NCBI RefSeq assembly: GCF_005146945.1
Contig: NZ_SWMS01000008.1
Span: 124,001 to 188,000 of the forward strand
Length of the DNA: 64,000 nucleotides
Direction of reading: 5' to 3'
Source of the DNA: Prauserella endophytica
GTDB taxonomy: Bacteria > Actinomycetota > Actinomycetes > Mycobacteriales > Pseudonocardiaceae
The position numbers and the translations under genes were made by a program. Of the stretch, positions 43,967 through 51,688 are shown piece after piece; the first letter of the stretch is position 1, and each line of letters opens with the position of its first letter. The notes under the pieces are model-generated. The model was not told the DNA's origin. It did no database searches and was given only the letters and a program-made list of their open reading frames with translations.

Positions 43967-44887
43967 ATGGCCGGAGTTCCCCGAACGTCCGCCGTGGAAC
44001 GTGCCACGGACGGACGACTGTCCAAAGTGATGACTCTCGACAGCGCGCTGGCCGGCATCGGTGCGGACACGCTGATCGCGGTGGGCGGATTGTGGTACCA
44101 CAACCGGCCCGCCGCGGCGATCCGTGCGTTGCTGCGCGGTGGCGTCTCCGGGCTGCGCCTGCTCACCTCGCCACCGTCCAGCTTCGACACCGACCTGCTC
44201 ATCGGGGCCGGAGCCGTGCGCACGCTGTACACGGCGCACGTCTCTTTCGAACACCTCGGGCTCGCACCCCGGTTCCGCCGCGCCGCCGAACGCGCCGAGC
44301 TGGAGATCATCGAGTGCGACGAGGCCACTGTGCTGGGCGGGCTCATGGCCACGCTCGAGGGCCTCCCGGACCACCCGGTGCCGTCGCTCGTCGCCACCGA
44401 CCTCCTGCGTACCTCGACCCAGGTGCGGACCGGCACGGACGGGCCGCGGGCGCCAGCGCTCAGGCCCGACGTCGCGGTGCTGCACGCCCAGGAGGCCGAC
44501 CGGTTCGGCAATGTCCGGCATCTCGGGGCGGCGTTCTGCGACCCCGTGTTCGCCAAGGCGTCCGCGCGCGTCGTGGTCACCGTCGACCGGCTGGTCGGCA
44601 ACGACGTGGTGCGCGCGGAGCCGTGGCGAACGACCATTCCGGGCTATCTCGTCGACGCGGTCGTGCCGCTGCCCTACGGGGCGCACCCGTGCTCCAGCCA
44701 CGGGCTGTACTGCCACGACGAGGAGCACCTGCGGCACTACCTCGCGGCGGCGGGGGCGCCGGACGGGGACGGAGGGGACGCGTTCGCGCGCTACCTGAGG
44801 GAGTTCGTGCACCTGGACCACGCCACCTATCTCGACCGGATCGGCGGGACCGCGCGGCTCGACGCGCTGGACGAGGAGGTCGCGTGA
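43967..44887 (+). CDS. Glutaconate-CoA-transferase-fold enzyme, subunit A (IpdA-like)
   Basis: A 306-residue alpha subunit of the class I CoA-transferase fold. Typical segments are LIAVGGLWYHNRPAAAIRAL, DLLIGAGAVRTLYTAHVSFEHLG and VAVLHAQEADRFGNVRHLG. The best-known relatives are GctA and IpdA; IpdAB is a hydrolase that opens a steroid ring rather than a transferase. ATG 43967 is chosen for its GGAGG; an upstream ATG at 43922 would overlap the operator region. The stop overlaps the subunit B start (GTGA), so the two subunits are made together. Confidence 0.85.
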   Translation: MAGVPRTSAVERATDGRLSKVMTLDSALAGIGADTLIAVGGLWYHNRPAAAIRALLRGGVSGLRLLTSPPSSFDTDLLIGAGAVRTLYTAHVSFEHLGLAPRFRRAAERAELEIIECDEATVLGGLMATLEGLPDHPVPSLVATDLLRTSTQVRTGTDGPRAPALRPDVAVLHAQEADRFGNVRHLGAAFCDPVFAKASARVVVTVDRLVGNDVVRAEPWRTTIPGYLVDAVVPLPYGAHPCSSHGLYCHDEEHLRHYLAAAGAPDGDGGDAFARYLREFVHLDHATYLDRIGGTARLDALDEEVA

Positions 44888-45648
44888 GCTATTCCGACCG
44901 GGAACTGATGGCCGTGCTGCTGGCGCGCCAGCTACGGAACGGCGAGATCGGGATGATGGGCGCCAGCAGCGAGATCCCGGTGGCGGCGGCCCTGCTCGCG
45001 CAGTGCCTCCACGCGCCGGACCTGACGGTGATCATGCCCTCCGGTGCCGTGAACCCGCGGCCGGGCAGGCTGTACCGATCCTCGTCGGACGGCCGGTGGT
45101 TCACCGGGTGCGAGGCCATCGGCACCGCGTACGACCTGTTCGAACTGTCGGAGAACGGACGGCTCGACTTCATGTGCTACGGCGGCGTCCAGCTCGACCG
45201 CTTCGGCAACATCAACCTGACCCGGACCGGCCCGTTCGGCGAGCCACCCCGGTTCCGTGGCCCGGGGCTCGCCAACATCTCGATGGCCGTGACGGCGAAA
45301 CGCACGCTGTTGTTCAGCACGGCACACTCACCGCGCACGTTCGTCGAACGGGTCGACTACGTGACGGCGCCGGGTCATCTGTCCGGCGGCACACAGCGGC
45401 GTCGTGCGGGGATCGCCACAGCGGGCCCGCAGGTGTGCATCACGCCGCTCGCGGTGTTCGGTTTCCCCGAGCCCGAGCACGCCATGACGGTGTCGTCGCT
45501 GAATCCGGGTATCGAGCCCGGTCGCGTGCTCGACGCGACCGGCTTCGCCCTGCCCCCGCCGCCGTGGCCGGCGACGGAACCGCCGACCGGGGAGGAGCTC
45601 GGCGCGTTACGGGCCGTTGTCGACCGGACCGGGGTACTTCGAAGCTGA
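44884..45648 (+). CDS. Glutaconate-CoA-transferase-fold enzyme, subunit B, without the transferase glutamate (IpdB-like)
   Basis: A 254-residue beta subunit. The fold is clear from YSDRELMAVLLARQLRNGEIG, HAPDLTVIMPSGAVNPRP, GGVQLDRFGNINLTRTG, FVERVDYVTAPGHLSGG and the C-terminal MTVSSLNPGIEPGRVLDATGF. In glutaconate CoA-transferase the covalent catalyst is Glu54 of this subunit, in IIVESG; here the aligned stretch reads VIMPSG with proline (about residue 52). It therefore cannot use the usual CoA-thioester exchange and is more likely a hydrolase of the IpdAB type. The alignment is by eye from memory of the GctB sequence. Confidence 0.85.
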   Translation: MSYSDRELMAVLLARQLRNGEIGMMGASSEIPVAAALLAQCLHAPDLTVIMPSGAVNPRPGRLYRSSSDGRWFTGCEAIGTAYDLFELSENGRLDFMCYGGVQLDRFGNINLTRTGPFGEPPRFRGPGLANISMAVTAKRTLLFSTAHSPRTFVERVDYVTAPGHLSGGTQRRRAGIATAGPQVCITPLAVFGFPEPEHAMTVSSLNPGIEPGRVLDATGFALPPPPWPATEPPTGEELGALRAVVDRTGVLRS

Positions 45649-45663
45649 AAGAGAGGACCAGCC

Positions 45664-46407
45664 ATGCGATTCCAAGATCGTGTCGCGATCGTCACCGGAG
45701 GCGCCGGCGGCATCGGCCGGGCGACGTGCCTGCGACTGGCCGAGGAGGGTGCGACCGTGGTGGTGGCCGACATCGACGCCGACGCCGCACGCACCACCGC
45801 CGCCGAGCTCGCCACGCCCGGACTCGCCGTGCAGGTCGACGTCGGATCACCCGATTCGGCGCGGGAGCTCGCCGCCACGGTCACCGACGTCCTTGGCCGC
45901 GTCGACGTGCTGGTCAACAACGCCGGCTGCGACACCATCGGCCCGTTCGCCGACAGTGATCCCGCGACCTGGCAGCGGCTGCTCACGGTGAACCTCATGG
46001 GCACGATCGCCTGCACGCACGCCGTGCTGCCGAGCCTGATCGAGCAGGGTGAGGGCGCGATCGTGTGCGTGGCCTCGGACGCGGGCCGGGTCGGTAGTTC
46101 CGGCGAGGTGGTCTACTCGGCGACGAAGGGTGGTGTCATCGCGTTCGGCAAGGCGCTCGCCCGTGAGGTCGCCCGCCACCGCATCCGCGTCAACTCGGTG
46201 GCGCCCGGCCCCACGGACACGCCGTTCCTCAACGGGTTCGGCGGCGACCTGGAGAAGATCCTCAACGGCATGATCAGGGCCACCCCGTTGCGCAGCCTGG
46301 CCCAGCCGGAACAGATCGCGGCCGCGATCGCGTTCCTCGCCTCCGCTGACGCCGACTTCATCACCGGTCAGACGGTGAGCGTGTCCGGCGGGCTCACGAT
46401 GGTGTAG
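45664..46407 (+). CDS. Short-chain dehydrogenase, BadH/FabG-like
   Basis: A 247-residue classical SDR with an intact active site: cofactor motif TGGAGGIGRATCLRL (about 11-25), NNAG (about 84-87), the catalytic serine in VCVASDAG, YSATKGG (Tyr and Lys, about 153-157) and the VAPGPTDTPF loop. It resembles BadH (2-hydroxycyclohexanecarboxyl-CoA dehydrogenase) and other 3-hydroxyacyl-CoA dehydrogenases, which would supply the 2-ketoacyl-CoA that a BadI-like enzyme opens. It starts 15 bases behind subunit B with a GAGAGGA ribosome site, so it belongs to the same operon. Confidence 0.9.
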   Translation: MRFQDRVAIVTGGAGGIGRATCLRLAEEGATVVVADIDADAARTTAAELATPGLAVQVDVGSPDSARELAATVTDVLGRVDVLVNNAGCDTIGPFADSDPATWQRLLTVNLMGTIACTHAVLPSLIEQGEGAIVCVASDAGRVGSSGEVVYSATKGGVIAFGKALAREVARHRIRVNSVAPGPTDTPFLNGFGGDLEKILNGMIRATPLRSLAQPEQIAAAIAFLASADADFITGQTVSVSGGLTMV

Positions 46408-46595
46408 CGCCACTCACCCTCCGCCACGCCGCCGTGAAGTCTCCGGCGCGCCCGGTCAGGTCCGCGAGTTCGCGTGCGGCGCGTTCCTGGCTCTCCCGGG
46501 TGACCGCGGAAGCCAGGCCGAGCCGATGTGCGCGTGGCAATTGCACGAGGCGGCAACCGGGCTGATCACGGCGAAGAACAGCACATCGCTGGGCG

Positions 46596-47050
46596 CTCGA
46601 CGCGATCGCAGTGCCGTTCGCCGGCTACGCCGCGTATCACGGCGGGGCGCTGGAATCCTGGTACGGAGCGCAAAGGCTTGACCGGATGTTCGCCCACCGG
46701 TCCTTCTGGACGCCGGGATCACCGTGGCCGGTTCGTCGGACTACCCGTGTGGGCCCTACGAGCCGTTGCTCGGTCTGCAGAGCATGGTGACCCGAGGCGG
46801 CGTCGACGACGGCGCGCTCGTCGGCGTCCGGCAGGACCTCACTGCGGCCGAGGCGCTCGCGATCTACACGATCGGCTCGGCCGCGGCGTGCGGCGACGAG
46901 GGGTGGAAGGGACGGCTGGCGCCGGGGTTCCTCGCCGACTTCGTGGTGCTGGACCGGGATCCGCTCGCTGTCGAACCCGAGTCGATCGCGGACACCAGTG
47001 TGCTGCACACCTACGTCGGCGGGAGTCGCGTGTGGACTCGAGCTCAGTGA
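46596..47050 (+). pseudogene. C-terminal remnant of an amidohydrolase (YtcJ-like), frameshifted
   Basis: Two reading frames together give a continuous YtcJ-type amidohydrolase end. One frame reads AIAVPFAGYAAYHGG and RLDRMFAHRSF up to about 46707; after a lost base the next frame continues LDAGITVAGSSDYPCGPYEP (with the metal-binding SSD motif), then SAAACGDEGWKGRLAPGFLADFVVLDRDPL and stops at 47050. The first 350 or more residues of the enzyme are missing. Upstream, 46408-46595 holds only an unrecognised minus-strand frame ending inside the SDR gene. The fragment marks the right end of the catabolic island. Confidence 0.75.
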
Positions 47051-47053
47051 GTC

Positions 47054-47686
47054 CTAAGTGGTCAGATCGGGTGCGAACTGCGCGAGCGCGACCTTCCTGG
47101 CCTCGGCGACCTCCTCGGTGGTCGCGGTGCCGGAGGCCTCGGTGGCGCTGGCCCACGCACTCACCGAGTGCTGCGAGAAGCGCTGCACGTCGTCGGAGTT
47201 CTCCCACTCCGTCGGGTCGCCATCGGCCTCGCCGCGCACGTACCGGTCCAGGCCGAGCAGGCTGACGTCCCAGCCGGGGCCGACGTAGAGGGAGCCGGCG
47301 CCGCTGCCCGCGATCTCGATCGGCACGGTGTGCTCGAGTTCGATCACCGTGTCGTCGTTCTCGTCGGCGGCGAGCCGTAGCTCGACGATGCTGTTCTCGG
47401 CGCCCCAGGTCAGCTGCAGCAGCTGGGGCCGTTCGCAGCGCAGGATCTCGCCGCCGGCGTTGCCCTCCACCTGAAACTTGCCGCCGGCCTGCAGGTCACC
47501 GCTGACCGGGGCGAACCAGCGCGCGAGCCGGTCGGGCTCGGTCACCGCGTCCCAGACGTCGTCGATCGGGGAGGTGTAGCGGCGGCGCAGCAGGATGCTG
47601 ACCGTCTCGCCCTCATCACCACCGGTTACCTGTCTCTTCTTGACCTCGCGGTAGACGGTCTTGAGCTGAGTGGCTATGTCGATCAT
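47054..47686 (-). CDS. SRPBCC/AHSA1-domain protein
   Basis: A 210-residue START-like (Bet v 1 fold) protein of the AHSA1 group. The family opening TVSILLRRRYTSPIDDVWDAVTEPDRLARWFAPV is at about 27-60, followed by GGKFQVEGNAGGEILRCERP and VELEHT-like strands. The longer-than-usual N- and C-terminal ends are predicted helical. ATG 47686 overlaps the stop of the ArsR gene (ATGA). ArsR-AHSA1 pairs are widespread in actinomycetes and appear to sense and bind small hydrophobic ligands, but the ligand is unknown. Confidence 0.9.
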   Translation of the reverse strand: MIDIATQLKTVYREVKKRQVTGGDEGETVSILLRRRYTSPIDDVWDAVTEPDRLARWFAPVSGDLQAGGKFQVEGNAGGEILRCERPQLLQLTWGAENSIVELRLAADENDDTVIELEHTVPIEIAGSGAGSLYVGPGWDVSLLGLDRYVRGEADGDPTEWENSDDVQRFSQHSVSAWASATEASGTATTEEVAEARKVALAQFAPDLTT

Positions 47687-48030
47687 GGCTCTTCCGTGCC
47701 CTTCTTCCTGCGGTCCCGTTTGCCTCGTGCGAGTTCGGTGGCCAGCGCGTCGAGATGCTGGGTCCAGAAGCCGCGGAAACGCTCCAGCCACACGTCGACC
47801 TCCCGCAGCCCGGCCGTGTCGACGGCGTAGAGCCGGCGGGCGCCTTGCGCGCGGACGGTGGCGAACCCGTTGTCGCGCAAAACCCGCAGGTGCTGGGAGA
47901 CCGCGGGCTGGGAGATTCCGAACTCGTCCTGGATGATGGCCGTGACCGCGCCCGACGTCTGCTCACCGTCGGCGAGCAGTTCCAGGATCCGGCGGCGGAC
48001 CGGATCCCCCAGTACGTCGAACGCGTGCAC
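47683..48030 (-). CDS. ArsR family transcriptional regulator
   Basis: A 115-residue winged-helix repressor: FDVLGDPVRRRILELLADGE, then QDEFGISQPAVSQHLRVLRDNGFATVRAQGARRLYAVD. It lacks the ELCVCDL metal motif of ArsR/SmtB sensors, so it probably does not sense metals. It starts with GTG 48030, and a perfect 14-base palindrome over the promoter 22 bases upstream is its likely operator. It is coupled to the AHSA1-domain gene. Confidence 0.92.
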   Translation of the reverse strand: MHAFDVLGDPVRRRILELLADGEQTSGAVTAIIQDEFGISQPAVSQHLRVLRDNGFATVRAQGARRLYAVDTAGLREVDVWLERFRGFWTQHLDALATELARGKRDRRKKGTEEP

Positions 48031-48051
48031 GGAAAAGATCCTTGCAGTGAC

Positions 48052-48065
48052 GACTTATATAAGTC
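48052..48065. promoter_or_regulatory. Perfect operator palindrome of the ArsR-AHSA1 operon
   Basis: GACTTATATAAGTC is a perfect 14-base palindrome, very AT-rich for this genome. On the minus strand a TTGACT-like -35 element overlaps its edge, so a bound ArsR dimer would block the promoter. Position and symmetry make autoregulation likely. Confidence 0.7.
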
Positions 48066-48078
48066 AAGGCTAAGATAT

Positions 48079-48426
48079 TCAGCCGGGGGGCCAGGTCAAG
48101 CCTCGCCCGCCGAGGACGTGGCAATGCGCGTGGAAGACCGTCTGCTGGCCGTCGGAGCCGGTGTTGAAGACGAGCCGGTAGCCGGACGCGTCCACCCCGT
48201 CGAGCTTGGCCACCTCGCCCGCGACGGCCAGCACCTCGCCTGCGAGCGCGGGGTCCGCGCTCGCCATGATCGCGGCGTCGGCGTGGTGCTCCTTGGGGAT
48301 CACCAGCACGTGGGTGGGGGCCTTGGGGTCGATGTCCCGGAACGCGAGGACGGTCTCGGTCTCGTGGACCACGGTCGCGGGCAGCGTCCGCTCCACGATG
48401 CGGCAGAACAGGCACTCGGTGCTCAT
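48079..48426 (-). CDS. HIT family hydrolase (Hint type)
   Basis: A 115-residue histidine-triad protein that hydrolyses nucleoside phosphoramidates or related purine nucleotides. It begins ECLFCRIVERTLPATVV, contains the strand APTHVLVIPKEHH and ends in the triad FHAHCHVLGGRGLTWPPG. Length and motif order match Hint. ATG 48426 gives the canonical N-terminus; the longer frame to 48519 has no supporting features. It is downstream of nothing obvious and is probably monocistronic. Confidence 0.93.
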   Translation of the reverse strand: MSTECLFCRIVERTLPATVVHETETVLAFRDIDPKAPTHVLVIPKEHHADAAIMASADPALAGEVLAVAGEVAKLDGVDASGYRLVFNTGSDGQQTVFHAHCHVLGGRGLTWPPG

Positions 48427-48687
48427 TGTGCTCACTGTATGCCAGTGGTCTGGGTGCCGCGGGGAAATCGGCGGCAGATCGCAACTTGCGATTGTCGTGT
48501 TCGCCATACGGACCGTCACCGTCAGTCACCGCGATGGCGGCGTTGATTTTCGTCCCGGCCGGTTTTGCCGGTGCCGCCGCCGTTTCGCCAGGCCGGCGTC
48601 ATTCGGCCTCGCCGGGCACGGTAATGCCCGGATATGTGACAGGACGCCGGTCGCCGCGACGCCCTGTCATTGTCTGAAACGACAGTT

Positions 48688-49038
48688 TCAGTTGCGTCGG
48701 TGATAGGCCTCTGTGACCTCGGACGGAATGCGCCCACGCTCGGAAATGTCGAAACCGTTCTTGCGGGCCCAGGCGCGAATCGCCTGATTCTGCTCACGGT
48801 CGGCCGACGACGAGCGGCCCTGAGCCTGTCCGTTGGCCCGCTTGCCCTGCGTGCGCTTGCGGCCGCCGGCACGGCGCGCGTGCTCGATGTACTGGGCCAG
48901 CGTGTCGCGAAGCTCCTCGGCATTCTCCGAGGAGAGGTCGATCTCGTAGTTGACGCCGTCCAGACCGAACTCGATGGTCTCGTCGGCCTCGGAACCGTCG
49001 AGATCGTCCACGAGGGAGACAAGAACCTGCTGAGCCAC
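48688..49038 (-). CDS. lsr2: Lsr2-type nucleoid-associated protein
   Basis: A 116-residue xenogeneic silencer that binds AT-rich minor grooves, the actinobacterial counterpart of H-NS. The N-terminal oligomerisation domain reads [20 protein letters not shown] and [14 protein letters not shown]; a basic linker ([17 protein letters not shown]) leads to the C-terminal AT-hook-like domain [19 protein letters not shown] with the RGR that enters the minor groove. GTG 49038 has a GGAGG four bases ahead. The region 48427-48687 upstream of the HIT gene holds nothing recognisable. Lsr2 would be expected to cover the AT-richer DNA at the right end of the window. Confidence 0.94.
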   Translation of the reverse strand: MAQQVLVSLVDDLDGSEADETIEFGLDGVNYEIDLSSENAEELRDTLAQYIEHARRAGGRKRTQGKRANGQAQGRSSSADREQNQAIRAWARKNGFDISERGRIPSEVTEAYHRRN

Positions 49039-49206
49039 TGTTCCTCCTGCTTTGCCCGGACAATGCAAATGTGAATTGCCTTCTCAGCCGGAAGTGTACC
49101 GGATACCGGCGGTCCGGGAACACGTTCCCGATTATAACGGTCTGTGTTCGCACTAACCCCGGATAGGAGAAAGCAGCTCCACTAGTCGGTAGACGCGCAA
49201 ATGTGG

Positions 49207-50193
49207 TTACCGGTTGTCCGGCAGCGCCGGGTATTCGTCAGCGGCGGCCACGTCGGGACCGATCTCGAGGCACTCACCGGCAGCCCTGGAAACGCACGGC
49301 ATGACGAAACGGCGCCGCTGGTGGGCGTCCAGCACGAGATCCCGGTGCTCGGGCTCGCCGGAGAACAGCCGCACGCGGCACGTGCCGCAGGTCCCGCTCT
49401 CACACGAGCTGGGCACCTCGATTTCGGCATCGCGCAGCGCGTCGAGCAGTGTCTTGTTCGCCGGCACGTCCACCGTCCGGCCGGTGGGCCGCCACGTCGC
49501 GCGGAACGGCAGGGCCGTGCCATCGGTGCCCGCGACCCCGGCGAAGTCCTCGAAATGCACCCGGCTCGGCCGCCAGTGCATCGTCAGCGCCCGCACGTCG
49601 GCCAGTAGCCCGCCCGGGCCGCAGCAGTAGACGCGGGTGTCCTCGCGTGGTTCGGCGAGGTAGGGCCACAGGTCGAGGCGGCCCGCCCCCGCACCGCTGT
49701 GGTGCAGCACCACGGCGTCGTCGTCCACAGTGAACTCGTCGAGGAACGCGGTGTGCTCCGGCGAGCGGGTCAGGTACAGCAGCCGGACGTCGGCCCCACG
49801 GCGGCTCAGGTGCCGGAACATCGCCCTGATCGGCGTGATGCCGATGCCTCCCGCGATCAGCAGGTACCGGTCCGACGGGTGCAGCTCGAAGCTGTTCGAC
49901 GGCGCCGAGACCTCCAGCTCGTCGCCGGTCCGGGTCTCGTCGACGAGGCTGACGGAACCACCCCTGCCGCCATCCTCGCGGGCGACGGCGATCACGTAGC
50001 GGTCGCGCTCGGCCGGGTCGCCGGTGAGCGAGTAGCTGCGCGCGGCCCCCGACGGGGTGTGCACCGTGAGGTGCGCGCCGGGGGTGAAGGCGGGCAACGC
50101 GGAGCCGCCGGGCGCCCGCAGCTCGAACCGGCATACCGATGGCGTGAGCAGGTCCTTGGCCGTGATCCGAACGGTGAACGCGGGCGTGCTCAT
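49207..50193 (-). CDS. PDR/VanB-type oxidoreductase with C-terminal 2Fe-2S ferredoxin domain
   Basis: A 328-residue phthalate-dioxygenase-reductase-like protein. An FMN/FAD-binding barrel (RSYSLTGDP, about 52-60) is followed by the NAD-binding domain (LLIAGGIGITPIRAMFRHL) and VYCCGPGGLL, then a plant-type ferredoxin domain with cysteines CESGTCGTC and a distant MPCVSRA. It passes electrons from NAD(P)H to an oxygenase or similar partner. ATG 50193 overlaps the stop of the MOSC gene (ATGA). Together they look like a split version of MOSC-plus-reductase fusion proteins of the YiiM/CbaB kind. Confidence 0.93.
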   Translation of the reverse strand: MSTPAFTVRITAKDLLTPSVCRFELRAPGGSALPAFTPGAHLTVHTPSGAARSYSLTGDPAERDRYVIAVAREDGGRGGSVSLVDETRTGDELEVSAPSNSFELHPSDRYLLIAGGIGITPIRAMFRHLSRRGADVRLLYLTRSPEHTAFLDEFTVDDDAVVLHHSGAGAGRLDLWPYLAEPREDTRVYCCGPGGLLADVRALTMHWRPSRVHFEDFAGVAGTDGTALPFRATWRPTGRTVDVPANKTLLDALRDAEIEVPSSCESGTCGTCRVRLFSGEPEHRDLVLDAHQRRRFVMPCVSRAAGECLEIGPDVAAADEYPALPDNR

Positions 50194-50975
50194 GCGGCCG
50201 CCCCGTAGGACACGACGTCGCCGGGCCTGATCGTGCCGCCGCTCAGCACCTCGGCATAGCAGCCCAGCTCGGCGTGACCGTACTGCTGCACGAGGTGGCG
50301 GGGAACGGCGATGTCGCGGACGGCGTTGACCGGGTCCACCTCGGTCGCCGCGCAGCGCTTGGTGTTGAGCACGCCCCGCAACCGTACCTCGCCGATCCGG
50401 AGCTCCTTGCCCACGAGGTCGAGCTCGCTGAACGGCGGCAGCCCGTCGAAGTAGACGTTGGCCCTGAACCGCAGCGGGTCGATCGGCACGCCCACGCGGT
50501 CCTCCAGATCCCGCACCGAGTCCAGGTTGATGAGCGAGATCGCGTTCATCATCGCGTCGGAGACCACCGACACGTCGGTGAACCGCCTGCCCTCGGCGTG
50601 GGCGAGCAGTGGAGGGCGCTCGGCGGGACGGTCCAGAACCCTGGCGAAGAACGCGGTGGCCTCCTCGGCGCCCTGCTCGCTGGACAGGTCCGCCTCCAGC
50701 ACCCGGTGCCCGCGCACGTCCACCGTCAGCACCGAGCTCGCCGGGTCGAAGCGGGTCGACAGCCCGGCGAGGCGCTCGTCCCTGGCCAGCATGAAGAACT
50801 GGTCCTTCGGCAGCGGGCTCGTCTGCCCGGGTACGTACCGGCCCTCCGGCCGGGCGAGGGCGAACACGCGGTCGTGCGGCACCCCGCGACCCGCCTCGAG
50901 GGTCACCGAGTCCAGCGGCTGCGCGCTCAGGCCCTTGATCGGGTAGACGTACAGGTTGCGGATGTGTCCGGTCAT
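50190..50975 (-). CDS. MOSC domain-containing protein
   Basis: A 261-residue protein with an N-terminal MOSC_N beta-barrel (HIRNLYVYPIKGLSAQPLDS) and a C-terminal MOSC domain. The conserved cysteine that would bind a molybdenum cofactor or carry sulfur is in LNTKRCAATEVDP. Such proteins are molybdenum-cofactor-dependent reductases (mARC/YcbX type) acting on N-hydroxylated compounds, fed by a ferredoxin reductase; the reductase here is the next gene, overlapping by four bases. The substrate is unknown. Confidence 0.92.
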   Translation of the reverse strand: MTGHIRNLYVYPIKGLSAQPLDSVTLEAGRGVPHDRVFALARPEGRYVPGQTSPLPKDQFFMLARDERLAGLSTRFDPASSVLTVDVRGHRVLEADLSSEQGAEEATAFFARVLDRPAERPPLLAHAEGRRFTDVSVVSDAMMNAISLINLDSVRDLEDRVGVPIDPLRFRANVYFDGLPPFSELDLVGKELRIGEVRLRGVLNTKRCAATEVDPVNAVRDIAVPRHLVQQYGHAELGCYAEVLSGGTIRPGDVVSYGAAA

Positions 50976-51014
50976 CGCAGTCGTCTCGCTCCCTTCGCCA
51001 GGTGCACCGTATCC

Positions 51015-51035
51015 CCGCTAGATCGCGTCTAGCGG
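51015..51035. promoter_or_regulatory. Perfect 8-5-8 palindrome between divergent redox operons
   Basis: CCGCTAGA-TCGCG-TCTAGCGG is a perfect 21-base inverted repeat, 40 bases from the MOSC start and 50 bases from the FMN-reductase start. It lies in the shared promoter region and is probably an operator (TetR-like size). No regulator gene is adjacent. Confidence 0.55.
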
Positions 51036-51084
51036 CCGCCCCTCCCGATCTCGCGCCTCCAGGTCGAGAGCGAGAGGAGGCCGG

Positions 51085-51669
51085 ATGACCGCGAGCGAGA
51101 ACACGACCGCACTGCGTGTCGCGGTGATCATCGGCAGCACCCGCAAGGGGCGGGTGGGCGACAACGTCGCGCACTGGTTCGCCGGCCTGGCATGCGAACG
51201 GGAGGACCTGGACGTGGCCGTCGTCGACCTCGCCGACTTCGAGCTGCCCGCACAGTTGCCCGCCGAGACGACGGACGACATGGCCAGGCTCGCGGCGCGC
51301 ATCGGGGAGTCTGACGCCTTCGTGGTCGTGACCCCCGAGTACAACCGCAGCTTCCCGGCGTCCCTCAAGCAGGCCATAGACGTCGCCTACGACGAGTGGC
51401 ACGGCAAACCCGCCGGGTTTGTCTCCTACGGCTGCCGCTCCGCCGGGCTCTACGCCGTGGAACAGCTGCGGTGCGTGTTCATCGAGCTCCACGTCGTCAC
51501 CATGCGCGACACCGTGAGCTTCGACCTCTTCGCCGACGACGTCGACGACTCCGGGCGGCCCGCCGACGACGGCGAGACCGCCCGCACCGTCACCGCGATG
51601 CTCGACCAGCTCGTCTGGTGGGGCCGGGCCCTGCGCGCCGCCCGCGCCGAGCGGCCGTACGTCACCTGA
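51085..51669 (+). CDS. NADPH-dependent FMN reductase
   Basis: A 194-residue flavodoxin-fold reductase. The FMN phosphate loop [12 protein letters not shown] is at about 14-25 and the flavin-binding segment [19 protein letters not shown] at about 80-98, followed by [19 protein letters not shown]. Such enzymes supply reduced FMN or detoxify quinones and nitro compounds. It starts an operon with a DrrAB-like exporter (19-base gap to the ATPase start), which suggests a role in drug or xenobiotic resistance. It is divergent to the MOSC gene. Confidence 0.9.
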   Translation: MTASENTTALRVAVIIGSTRKGRVGDNVAHWFAGLACEREDLDVAVVDLADFELPAQLPAETTDDMARLAARIGESDAFVVVTPEYNRSFPASLKQAIDVAYDEWHGKPAGFVSYGCRSAGLYAVEQLRCVFIELHVVTMRDTVSFDLFADDVDDSGRPADDGETARTVTAMLDQLVWWGRALRAARAERPYVT

Positions 51670-51688
51670 CTTGGAGAAAGGAAAGTTG

